NCBI GenBank assembly: GCA_013396755.1
Contig: VWZF01002523.1
Span: forward strand, 385,573 to 449,572
DNA: 64,000 nucleotides
Direction: 5' to 3'
DNA from: Sclerurus mexicanus
Taxonomy: Eukaryota; Chordata; Aves; Passeriformes; Furnariidae
The position numbers and the translations under genes are program-made. The notes under the pieces are model-generated. The model did no database searches and had not been told where the DNA came from. It saw only the letters and a list, made by a program, of their open reading frames with translations. Positions within the stretch are counted from its first letter, which is position 1, and each line of letters begins with the position of its first letter. Positions 46,287 to 59,000 of this stretch are shown here, in pieces.

Positions 46287-49200
46287 CTACACCGCGATCT
46301 CGTCCTCCAGGCTGTCGCCCAGGTCCTGCCTGGGCTGGACATGGAGCAGGCGCGGCGGTTCCTCCTGGGACCAGGAGTCGCGCTCCTCGCTCTCGTCCGT
46401 GTTGGACTCGTACTCAGAGGCGATGCCCGACTCGCGGAACTTGATGAGCTCCAGGCTGCCCAGCGCTGGCTCCGGGGCAGGCGGCCCCGAGTCCGGCAGA
46501 AAGCGGTAGCACTCCAGCTTCACCAGACAGTCGTTCCTACCTATGGGGCTGCCCAGGGAGCTGGGGAAAGCTGAGCTGGGGCCCAGCGGCGGCGGGTGGG
46601 TGTCCTCGGGCTGCGGGGTGGTCGGGTCGCAGAGGACGGGGAGGACGTTGGAGCGGAAGGTGATCTCCAGCAGACTGTCCTGGGAGCCTGCTGCAAGAGA
46701 AGGGCATGGCTGAGAGGCCCAGCTTGCCTGGGCGACCCCTGGCTATCATGGCTGGCTGCACACTGGCCATAGGAGGACAGTCTGGGGCCATTTGAGTGCC
46801 AGCCTCCCCACTGCCACTGTTTAGGAGTGGCTTATTTGGTATTACTGGTGCCAGGAGCTGCCGCTGGCCAACAAAGAGCCAGTTCTGCAGGTCAAAAAGC
46901 TGTCTCCTACCCCAGCTCCTGCAGGGAGCTGATGGCCACATCTGCTGGAGAGGAAGGTCAAGTAGGGGCACTTGGGCAGGTATGGAGCTGGCCTAGAGCA
47001 TGCAGCCACTGGGGAAAGCGGACATACAGCTGATGGAGGTCAGTAAGTACCTGTCCATACAGCCCTCCCCTTCCCAACGGCACACAAGCACCCTGCTGCA
47101 CATGCACAAGCCTAGCCAGAAGGGCACAAATATCCCTCTAAACAAAATGACTGGAAATGCACAAAAAAACCCCCAAGAGAAACACCCACAATCATGTGCC
47201 CCACAGCCCTGGCTAGATGTGAGGGGAGAAGAATGGGCAGGAGCGCTTACTAGTTGTGTTCCCCGCCAGCTTCAGCTCCAGCTCCTGCACCTGTTTGACC
47301 AGGAGTGAGATGTGCTGCAGCAAGTCCTTGTTCTGGAGCAGGAGCTGGTGCACACGAGCCTGGGCCTCCAGACGTGCTGCTGCCTCTGCCGCCAGCTGGT
47401 CCTTCAGCAGGTGGACCTGCGGGATACGGGAGAGCAGGTGAGCGTGGGGAGATGCTGCTCGAGAGTTGAGGGCTTCGACTCTGGCCACCGCCACTCATCT
47501 GCCAGGGCTCACCAGCAACCCACCCAATGGTGTAATGAAGAAGTCATTCCCTGCAGGTGCCGCAGATGTGATGGGGAGCACACGGGCAGGTGGCAGTGCC
47601 ACACCAGGGCACACTCAGCCCATGGTCCCCTAGCCTCTGATGGCAAAGCTCCAGGCAAAGGTGGCAGTGCTGACTGAACTCAGTCACACACATCCATGTG
47701 CTGTGGATGCACGATGAAAGGGCAGTCCAGGAGGATGCCAGATGGATGCAGAAGAGAAGACACACTTGATTGCCTGGATGGTGCTGTGGGTGCACAAGAG
47801 CACAGCCATCTATCACAGCTGGACCTGGCCAAGCTGTTTTTTTGGGCAGTTTTCAGAGACAGAGTCCTGCCAGCGGCATCTGTCACAGGCAAGGGCTGGA
47901 GTAGCACAGATGGCAGAATGCTGCTGGGGTGTGGTGGCTCTGGGGGCATGAGCTGGCTGCTCACCCCAGCCCTGGGAAGCAATGCCTGGACGTCAGCCTG
48001 CAGGAAGCCCACAGGCAATACCACCACTGATTTCAGTGTAACTACCTATATGCAAAAATCTATATTCCCAGCACTGTGTCCCAGAGGGCAAACAGTCAGG
48101 AGCTCCTGCCCAGGGCAGCTCTCTCATCTGAGCTCAAGCAGGGAGATCCCCAGAAATGTACTCTAGGCAAGGGACAGCAGTTACCCAGGGGCCACACTGG
48201 CTCAGCACCCCTTCCTGGCACCCACCCACAGCTCCTACAAGTGCTCCTCTTTCCAGCAAGGCCTGAGCCAGCCAGGCTCATGTGGAACCAGGAAAGCACA
48301 GATTTACAAACAAACAAACAAAACCCCAAAACCCAAAAATAACCCCACCAAACACATAAGGCAGTTTTACCTTAGCCTAGAAAGTGACCTTGAGGAAGAA
48401 GAGGGAGTTGTCTATATCTGCCAAGCTGTGAACTTCTGCTGTGGCTGCAGGGCCCCCAAAGTTACACACCCAGGGGCCACCTGCTCCCCTCAGTGGGTAC
48501 CAGGACGCAGTGCCAGGGGTGCTGGCAGGCAGGTGCTGCCCAAACAGAGCCAGTGAGGTGTCAGGGCTTGGCAAAGCAGAGCTGAAGCACAGCGAGCTTG
48601 GGGGTGGCAGGAGGCCAGGCAAGGGGCTGGGATTTGCAACTTTCCATGAAGTCAAATCAAGGGCAAGAGGTGCAATATTTTACATTCTGAGCAGGCACCG
48701 CCCTTTTGGACTGCAGACAACACTGCAGTTGGGAAAATATAAAGGATCCCCTGAGAATGCAGGCCCCTCTTCCAGAGGGGAAAGCAGCTTCGCAGCCTAT
48801 GACCCCAGAAGGCACATGGGCTCTGGGGCAGCAGCTCAGTCAGAAGCACAAATACTGATTTACTGATGTGAGAGGAGGAAAGCCACAGGACAACATGAAA
48901 AGGCTGCTGGAGCCCATCACTCAGGCCAAGCCAGGCCAGGCAGAAAGTTGAGCAATTGCAGAGAGCTCTACAAGGGGTCAGCGAACAAGTAAAGCTCAGG
49001 TAATGAGTTGGATAAAGCAGCCAGAGCTGCTTAAGTGAGAAATAGCTGCATGGACAGCGAGCTGCCAGCCACAGAACCCAGGCAGCAGTCATCCAGGCTG
49101 AACACTCAGGCCAGGTTCTGGCAAACAGACAGGGGCTGAAAGCCCAAGAAACCTGGTGTCATGCAGACCTAAGCACCTTATCTTTTATGATGGGGCCAGG

Positions 49201-52200
49201 CAAATTGCCACTCCTCTCCCCTTGCTGCACGTCCCATCCTCTGAGTTCCAGTTTCTCCCACGACTGCCACCTGAATATCTCTGCCTGTAGTTCCCCACAG
49301 AGCAGCCTGCCTTCAACACGGCCTCCAGGCAGGGATACTCTGGTGGCACCAAGGCGCTCAGTGTGCCCCAGCCCTGCTGCTGCCCCCAGGAAAGAGAAAG
49401 AGTGGAGGAAAGAACCTGTGCCACGGCCACTTGTGTCTGCTGCTGCTGCTGCTGCAGGAGCTGCTGGAGAAGCTGCATCTGGTGGTGGGCAGAGAGGGGT
49501 GTCCCCAGGTCAGGCAGCTGGGCAGAGGAGGGCAGCAGCATCTTGGGCGATGCTGTCAGGATATCTTCATGGTGGAGGCAGCCCTGCAAAACACCAATGT
49601 CCAAAGCATGATCCCTGCCCCTCACCACAGAGAGCCACAGTGAGCCAGGTACACACAGGCTGTGGCAGAAAGCAGCCCCCCAAAACACCCAGGAAAGAAG
49701 CAGCTGCATTCAAAGCAAATGCACACTTTGCTGGGGGTGCCGACAAACTTTGAACACAGTATTTTTTCAGTTTTGACCACAACCCAAGTACTTTTGTAGA
49801 AAACTCACAAAAGGGCTGATGGTTCCTATGGGAATTTCCAGTGTAAAAAAATTCTTTTTTTTTTGTGGGAAAAAATCCATATCAGCTCTGCTCCAAACAC
49901 TTTCCGTGTGACTGCACATAGCTGAGCCTCGGCACAGCGCTCTCCAGGAGCACCCTGGGCCCCGAGCCAAAGGGCAGCCCTGCAGCTGCAGATGGCTTTG
50001 ATCTGGGAGCTGGGGAATGCTGCTGAATCCCTCCCGATCCCTGGGGCCCTCAGGATGCTCAGAGACATGGGGCTGGGGCCATGCAGTTCCCCCCAGAGTG
50101 GAGAGCAGGGATCCAGGCACCTCGGCATTGGTGTAGGCACCCACCTCCTTGCCCACAGCATCAAGGTCGGTCACACCGCGGCTGAAGTCCAGGATGTCAG
50201 CTCCGGGCAGCGGCAGCTCCACAGCATCGATGTCCGTCTCCTCCGCCGAGGCGGCCGCTCTCTCCACACCAGAGAGGCGGCAGGCTGTGGGAGCAGTGTC
50301 AGAGCAGAGCACAGCCCACCTGGAGCAGGAGCTTGCTACGGTGCACCCCTAGTGTGGTGAGTGACACCCACAGTTGGTCCTCACTGCCCCCATGCCACCC
50401 ACCCTCCAGCTCTGGGGGAAGCAGGTACAGAGAGATACGGTTGCTCTTCCTGCTGCTGCTCAGGATGGGGCTTGCAGACAAAAACACACCCAGCCCCAGC
50501 AGACCAAACCTGGGGAACAGCAGCCAAAACCCCTGATGTTGGACAAACGGGCCACCAAAAGCAGAAAACACAGATAAAGAAAGGTAAACAAGAGATTACG
50601 GGAAAGAAAAACAAAAAACAGATGCTCAGAATTCTCCAGGGAACTGCATATCATGGCTGGGACATTGTGTGGAGGAAAACCAAACAATGACCAGTCCAGG
50701 ACAGCCCAGTGATTAGGTCATCACGACAGCACTGGTCACAGAGGTGAGCAGGAAACCACAGCCCAGCCCAGGCTGCTCCTATAGGGATGGGGTGATGTAG
50801 CCCCCAGCAAAAGATGGCAGGGCAGGCAATCCACACAGAATCAGGCAGCAGGACTCACCAGAGTCCCAGCTGGCACTGGAGGGGGTTTGACCCAACCTCC
50901 AGCACAGGTACTGGCTCCAAGGAGCAGGGCAGCTCCCTGGGGCCCCAGAGTTTGGGTGATGGGGCTGGACCATCAGACCCCCCAGCCAGGAACACTTGTT
51001 CCTGCACCCTCTACCCATGGGCCTGAGAAGGAACAGGGTCCACAGGCTGTCTGCAGCTCTGGCAGCTTGATGCAAGACCACAAACACGGCTCAGTCCATT
51101 CAGGGAACTGCAGAGAGCCCCAACTCCAGGCATGCTTCAGGACACAGGGCAGGTCTGTGCTTGGGGCCTCTTCTGCAGGAGCATCGAGGGAATGTTTGCA
51201 GTGTGTGCAGCCAAGCACAGAGAGTACTCTGGCACTGCTAATGGGCTCCCAGCAAGGGGGATATCTGCAACTGTGACGGCTAACACCTAGTGAAGGCTCC
51301 TTGCTGGGCAAGATCCCAGCCTGAGCCTCAGGCGCCACAGGCCAGATTGCTGTGCAAATTCATTCCACACAGGTGTCAGCCAGCAAGGAGCAGTATGCAA
51401 AGACAGTGTCTCTGTAGACCATGTCTGCCAGGCTTCAGGACCGCCATGCAACCCACAACTCTGCCTTTGTGGAATACCTGGGACATCCAGGTCATCTCCG
51501 TTCCTCTCACTGTCTGCATCCTCCTGCCCGTCTGCGTTTTGCTGGGTGTGCTGCAGGCTCAGCTTGTGGCAGACCTCGAATGCCTGCCCCACCGTCCGGA
51601 CGATGCGCATGGCTTGGCTCTGTGGCAGGTGAGGAGAGGAGAGGAGCAATGTAACCTCAGCTGGGCCACCCTGCCCGGTGATCCCCCGGCCTGGCACAGC
51701 TCTCAGGGGTCTCTGTGTGCTGCCACAGGGTTTGAGGCACCAGAGCTCAGATCACTGGGGTGCCCTGGGCTGACAACTGCAATGCAGTACCACTGAATCC
51801 TGCCCTAGCTGCTCTACCGAGCCCACATCATTACAAAATGAGCATCCCAGCATCTTTACCTTCTTCTTGGATTTGAAGACGTTGCACCTGAAGATATTGC
51901 TAGACCCATCCCTGGCAATGTAGCTGAAGATCTTTAGGTCTTGGGAGTCATGAGACACGTAAAATATCCTGCAAGGACAGAAAGGAAGAGAAGATACCAG
52001 CATACACATCACCCACATGCTCAGGAGACTGCCAAGGCCACAGTCAGTGCTTCCCAGGGCACAGGGTGCTGGCAGATACCCAGGCTCTGCAGCACATCCC
52101 TGCTAAAGCCCATCAGAAATTTTTTTGGCAGTGGTTTTGCCTCGTCTGGGAAAATTAGCCTGCTGATTCAGCAGCAGCAAGTGTTTTGCAAAGGTAGCAT

Positions 52201-53064
52201 GGGACTTCTCTGCTCTACCTTCAGGGACAGAGTCAGTGGCCCAGAAGCCCTCCAGGGACAGAGGAGAGCAAATCTCACTCCTTGTCTGCTCAGAGTCGGC
52301 CTTCTTGCCTGGGTGCCTGCTGCCCCCTCCCCAGAATGTCTCAATCCCATTCAGCTTCCAAGGACAGATGGTCCATGCTCTTAGGTTTTGGCAACAAAAG
52401 GGAGGAAGAGAGCACCATGAGCAAGGGGAGCTGCCCTCTGCAGAGATGGTGGTGACTCTTCATGGTCAGTTCCCAGCACAGTGGCAGTGTGGTGTGGGTA
52501 AGGGGCATGGCAGAGAGCCTCCATCCCCTCACCCAGCAGGTTTACCTGTAGATGGGATCGTGCATGACAAGCATTTTGTTCTCGTCCCAGGCCCATTCTT
52601 TTTTCTGCAATGAAAGAAGCTGAAAATGAGTACGTCAGATGCTGTCCTTGAGAACAAGGACAGGGCAGAAACAGTTCAGGGACAGACTTGGGAAACTCTT
52701 GTCACAGCTCTGCCACTGCTCCTCTGGAACCAAGGGTTGGGTCCTGCTGGGGATCAGCAATGTCCCACATCACCTCTCAGAGGGCCCCCCCAAGACCCTT
52801 CTACACCCACACAGGACCAGCTCAGTCACACTGCAGGAACATTGTTCACCTGCAGCTGACCCCAGCCCAACAGAGTTTCCCAGAAGTTCACGGATGCTGC
52901 CGGTCCCTGTGTCGGGAGGGGAGGGCTCCTGCCATCAAGGCACTGCTGCCCCAGGGTCCAGTGCTGCCTACCTTCTTCTTCTTCTTCAGAATGACCTTCA
53001 CACCATCCACTGACACAATGAGATTCACTTTCTTCTTCTTGATATTCTTGGCTTTAAACTCATA
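46287..53064 (-). CDS. NOS1AP: Nitric oxide synthase 1 adaptor protein (CAPON), last eight coding exons
   Basis: This cytosolic adaptor binds the nNOS PDZ domain through its C-terminus and Dexras1 and other partners through its PTB domain. Minus-strand exons in coding order: 53064-52972, 52619-52546, 51968-51860, 51619-51478, 50284-50145, 49583-49416, 47416-47251, 46690-46287, all in phase (432 codons with stop). The first four give the PTB domain: YEFKAKNIKKKKV, SVDGVKVILKKKKK, KKEW..DPIYR, IFYVSHDSQDLKIFSYIARD, then VGQAFEVCHKLS. Next come a variable linker (EETDIDAVELPLPG, SRGVTDLDAVGKE), a glutamine-rich helix (QMQLLQQLLQQQQQQ) and a coiled coil (VHLLKDQLAAEAAARLEAQA). The last exon has LELIKFRESGIASEYE and ends DEIAV, the PDZ-binding tail. 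Human exons 1 and 2 (about 59 residues: start Met and first PTB strands) were not found up to 64000. The long introns known for this gene put them outside the window. Confidence 0.95.
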
Positions 53065-56000
53065 CTGCGGGAGATGGAAGAAAACACCTGAATTAGCCTT
53101 TCTGTGCCAGGATAGTCTCAGGGCTGAAGAGGCTCTGATAGGAAGGGGACAGAAGGATAGGGACAGGGACAGGTTTTCCTGATCCTACATGCCTACATCA
53201 ACCCTCACATCCATGCTAGGACAGGACGTTTTGCCATGCCCAGCATTTGGAGGAGGACATACCAGAGCAATCCAGCCCCTGGATGTGGATAATGCTTTGC
53301 CCAGCCCAAGATTCTGCTGGGAATGGTACCTTGTGTTTCAAAGGCGATTTTTCTGACCCTTCAAAGGGCCAAGCCTCCCCAAAGAGGGGTTGCCCCCACC
53401 CCACTGGCTTGTGGCTATTGCTGAGCTCTGGTAAGGGAAACAGCATTTAGAGTGGGGTATTTTTGGGCTCAGTATAAAACTGACAATGATTGCTAAGGAT
53501 TCTGTGAACCTCTCCAGGGGAAATGGGATAATGCAATTACCCACTTCAATTAGAAGTCACTGGACAGGAAAAAATCCCAACAGGAACTTCCAAAGATCAG
53601 TGACTAAACACAAAGCTCTGGTCTGGCCAGAGGAAAGAATGAGATTTCCCCAGAATCCATCCACTTTGGCATTTAGAGTCTTACAACCTGGGAGAGAGCT
53701 GGCAGTGGAAGAGGCTAAAAAAGCCATTTAGGCTAAGCAACCTCCTGCTATGGGACTTTTGAGGAGTCCCATAACCTGCCTGCCACAGGTGCACCCGTAT
53801 CAGGTACCCAGTGTGCTGGTCCCACGCGCAGGGCGCTGTGTACAGCCATGGAAACAGATCCTCTGTGCCCAAAAAAGCCCTGCATCTTGTGCCTATTCTG
53901 CTCGAGAAAGAGAGATTTAATTTATCCTCTCATTATTTGGGCAGTGTCTCCGCAGAGGGAGCACAGGGCAGGCACTGGACATAGTGCCTTGCCTCCGGCC
54001 CGCGCCAACGCTCGCTGTGACAGTTCCAGCACCGCTTGATATATTAACTCTGGCAGCCACAGCCAGCAGGCAGGAAAAGCTGCTGGCCCTGACCTGTGAT
54101 CAAATGATAAAAGACCTGAAAGCACAATTCCTCAAAGCCATTTTAAAGTCGCCGATGGGGATGGGAGGTTCAGACTGCTTGGAATACAGTGGTGGGAATG
54201 CAGCTCTGCCCTCCCCCATGCACAGACCAGGCAAGCCCACGCAATCTGGGGCTGAAGCCAGGGTGATAGGCTAGATAAAGCAGAGCTCAGACTCCCACCA
54301 TGGCTACGGCCAGCCACAAAATCCCCAGCACATACCCATACGCTGCTTGCATGGCTTAATCTTCATGGAGAGGGGTCTCACCACAGTCCCTCACCAAAGA
54401 GCCCACTGGTGTGGCTTTCCAAGTCCCATCTTTCACATTCCCCTTCCTGTTATTACTAGCAGAGGTGAAACTGCATTCAAAAGCCGCTTCTCTGTGCCTT
54501 GCTAAGACACCAGACCAGTGGCAAGATCAGTGTGTCTGGTACCTAACACCAAAGAAATGTCTTGATTTAGCCCTGCAAAGGTGAGCTCTGGCCCAACTAC
54601 CAGAGAATAATTAACCCAGCTCCTTCCGAAGCTCTGCTTTTGATTTTTCCAGGAGCTGAGGGCTGAGCTGGATGCTCTCTGCAGCATCCAGGGCAACTGC
54701 ACAGCACCTTGGGGTGCCACAGCCTGATTTATTGGTCCTAACGATCATTGATTATAAACATCAAGTTGCATTTCTGAGCTGCTGGTGCCGTGGGGTTTCT
54801 ATTCTGGGCTACCCCAGGTGCTAACTAACGTGGGCTTGGAAGAGACAGCAACCCTGAAAAATATCCCACGATTAGACAGACTATTTTTAGTCTGTTTTTT
54901 TTGGGTGAGTAACAGCCCCAGGAAAGCAATGCAGACAGGCCAGGAGGTTTCAGCAAAGATGCTACCCAGCCATGGCATGTTTCAGGGAGAGAATTCATGT
55001 AGAGCTCCTCGGAGAAGCTTCTGCAATCCCTGGCTGCAGGCAAAGGATTCTGCCCAGGCTCACCCCAAGCCTAGCAGAGGGGAATGCTGTGGGGAGAGCT
55101 GTTGTGCCTCTGCCACACTGAAGCCAAAGTCCCCTTGTGCTGACAGCGGATGGCAAAACACCAGTAAGGACGAACAGAAGCAAAGAAGTCAAATTCTCAA
55201 AAGGGCCAACCAGCCAGATTTGTTAAGCTCTTCCATAAATCCAGGTCTTTATCCTGACACCGAACTGAGAGCCAAGCTCCTTTGCAAGCCTGAGCCATGT
55301 GCGTAGAGAGCTATTGCCCATCCCGCCCCATCCAGACTCATTAGTGCAGCCACTCCAACAAGCCCAGAGGCTCTCTGGGATATGCTTCCCATGCTCCGAA
55401 GCGCAGCTCTAGCCAATAAAACGCTAATGAACTCATGCCCACTGGGGCTCTAATGAAACACTAACCACCACTTAATAACAAATTAGCAAGGAAGAGCAGT
55501 CAGTAAGACCGCAATTCAGCCAAGCCTCTCGCATCCCTGTAAGTGAGATCTGAGCCACAGAGACTCTAAGGGATGAACCCAAAGCTGTGCAGGACAGGAC
55601 CTGCAACAGCTCATGGGGCAGCAGTTCACATTGGCAGTGACAGCAGGTGCCACGACCAGCCCCACTCAATGCCTGGCTGTGCTGGGGTGCGGCTCGTTGG
55701 TTATGGCAGGAAAAAGGCACGGCAACCACAAGCCCTTGCCCAACCCAGCAAGCCCTGCAGCTCCCAGTGGCTGATGGTGGCAGCCAGCCCAAGGCACCAG
55801 CCCAGGAGCAGCACTCAGGGCTGGTCTGGGTACCCTTCCAGCACACGTGCTCTCTCCAGCCTGGGAAGGGTACCTAGCCCTATACTACCTTCTTGGACTT
55901 CTCCAAACCCATGGCAGATCCTTTCCATTAGCAGACTACAAATGCAAGCATGAAGTTTTTGCTCCTGAAGACTACCAATGTCTCTGACAGTCTCACCAAT

Positions 56001-59000
56001 GTGGTGCACATTGACAGGACCTGCCCTTGCTAATACCTGTCCTGCAAGCCCCTCTACTTAATGAGGCCATGGAAAAACCTCTCTGTATGACCAGTGAGGA
56101 TTTCCCTGGCTTGGACTTATTCTTGTTCATAACTCTGTCTGCCCCAGGCAAAAAGATCTGCCATGTCTGCCCGTGTTTGTCAACAAGCCTCCTTCTGCTG
56201 CAAAACAAAGAAGAAGCTTGAGAGCGATGAAAAGCATGAGGATTTTAGCTTTTCCTGCTGCTGGGAGAAGAGCAGAGGTGATGGCAGGGTTGAAAATGAA
56301 AAGGGACTCTGAGATTGTCTGCACAGCCACAGCCACTCCTGCTGCATCTAAAACAAGTGGGCGCTGGCTGACCCACAGGATAAGAAAATCCGCATGTTTC
56401 CAGAAACACTGGACCACTGCCATAAAACCCTTGCTGGGAATACATCCTGCATCCCCAAAGACTTGCTAAAAACCACAGCAATGCTGCTGCTAACAAGCTT
56501 CTCTCCGAGCCAATACAAAACTGCCTACATGGGGCAAAGCAAAAGGGGGTTTGTCAAAGCCACCAGCACAGGACCCATTCTGCTGCCAGCAGGGGATGGG
56601 GATGCTCCGGATGTTCAGGGGGAGCTTTGCTATGAATTGCACCAGGAGCAATAGGAGTGTCCATGTAATCAGATACAGGGAGCTGAGTGACAGCAATTCA
56701 CCCCATACTCACTGGGTGCTGCATTCTGATTTGTAGCGACAGCTTCAGGAGAAAAAACACATTTCACACATGATAAGCTCAGCTACCAATAGCTCCATCT
56801 TGGAGAGCTGAATCCCAGCCCGCGGCTTAATAAGGAAGTGATACAGAAATAATTATCCAGCTTGGGATCAAGAAAGGAAAGAGGATTTGTGCAGCTTTCC
56901 CATGATCCCCTTGTGCTTCACACCATATAGCATTTCACTGTATTACTTATAATCAACTAAATGGTGCAATGGTCAGAAGAGCTTTCTTGGCCTTCAACTC
57001 AGGTAGTTTGCCCATCTTGGGCATCATTCTGGATCTTTAAATATCTGTAATAACACTACAAGCTTGGGTTAATTATATATTAATTCTTGACTATAGCAAA
57101 GTAGCAATCCCAGAAGACAGAGAAGAATTAATTTCAGTGAAATACAGAGAAAATGGAAAAAGCAACAGAGAAACCTGTTCTGAGGAAGACTTTCACAGCT
57201 CCACAGTTGGCTTCCAACTGAACCTCTAAGAACTGCACTGAAATTTTTGAGGAAAGACTGAAAATGGACATCTGAGACACATCAGTTAAAAAACCTCACA
57301 ACTATTCGAGGAAGAAAACAAAGGTGGTCTCAGTAATAAAAAAGAAGTATAAGATCACCCATAAAATCCAATTAGCTAAGAAGTGAATGAAGATTATCCC
57401 TCAATTTTACACTGCCCACACAAAACATGTGCCTCTTTCCAACTGGAAAAGAAACATGTACTCCATCAGAGCACGAGAGCCTTACCATCGACCTCAGGTT
57501 TGTGGGAGTCTATTCTCAGCATCTGTCTTTTATGTGGAATTCAGTATTTAAATAACTTCAGAAGGAAAAGAAGCCAGCTGGCGTATGCATCATTGCACAA
57601 CACATTCCTACTGGCAGAGTATTAAAATTGCCCTTTCTGGAGAACTGAGTAACATATGTTTCTTAATAGAGAGTGCATGTAACCTTGTCAGCTCAGAGTA
57701 AAATTATGTATGGATCTGAGTGTGATGGGTATGTGTGAAAAGCAGGGAAAACTCAGCATTCCTAGAAAGATGCCATCTATCCCTCTTGTGGTGCTTACAC
57801 AAAGTAGGAGTGTAAGAAATCTTATAACCACACTAGGTTAGGCAGATCAGACACTAAAGAGGAGAGGTGATGTCTTTCTACGTTCATCATCCCCCCACAT
57901 TCACAAGCATTCAAAAAATGTTAACCTGAATAAAAATGCCCTCATTTCATCCCAGCCCACCTAAACTGCTGTAGGTAAAGTTTTAAGTCTGCCCACTAGC
58001 ACTATTCACCAGCAAGGGAAGGTATCAGGAATGCTATATGATGAGGTTGTGCCACCAGAATACAAATAAACAATATTTTTTAATGGAAGCTGCTTTAAGT
58101 GCATTGAGTTGCCCCATCCCCTTCCATCCTCTATCCCCTTCCTTACAAAAAAACCCCAACAAAACAAAACCAAAAAAACACCAAACCAAAACAAAAACCA
58201 AACCACAAAGTTACAAGCTTTTTCTGGAAAAGAGCAGTGATCTGAGAACTCAATTAACAGGGAAAAAATTCTCACAAAATTCATTGCTACTCTGCTATAA
58301 GAAAAAGCATAGAAGGGGATGTATTTTTTGCCAAAAAGTTGTACTTCTCTATGTTTATCCAGAAAGGACACGAAACTGCGAGCAATGCTGGATCCCCCAG
58401 AGCCACCTTTGTCAAACTCAAGGGGCTGGCGGGTCAGTACCCTGCACTGTGAGCACCCTGAGGTCATCTACCGTGGTGATGCCCCCGCAGATCCCACAGT
58501 TCCCATGGCCAGTGCCTGCCTCCCCTGGCAACCCCTGCGGCTCCTCCTCACAGCTGGCTGGCACAGCAGCTCATAAAATACTTCCAGAGTTAGACTTTAA
58601 CCAAAGGTCAGCTCGGGCTAATGACAGACGTGGCAGACTAGCAAAGGCTTTCCCAGTGCTTTGGGGGAGGAGCAGTGCTGTGCTCTTGATGAACAATTAA
58701 CTTATTACAAAATGACAGCCAAGCTCGAGTTCAATCGGTGCAGGCTCCACGGTGCAGAGAATTAATGACCAGGGGGGAACCACATACCTTGCAATTTCTG
58801 CTGCTGGAAACATGGGGAATGACAGTAAATCTCAGAAACGTACAGGAGCTCAGGCGTAACCCGCAGGAGGGAAGGCTGAGAAACCTTGCTGGGATCCTAA
58901 TAGCCATAATTGTGAGGAATAGTAAACAGCAGCGCTGTGCAGGGGACAAGGATTTCACTTTACTGAACCACATAAAGAAGTGGCACCAACACCAGTGCCC

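Noticed and set aside
49440..49462. CTG/CAG run as a possible unstable repeat
   Set aside because: It encodes the conserved glutamine stretch of NOS1AP, which has about the same length in human.
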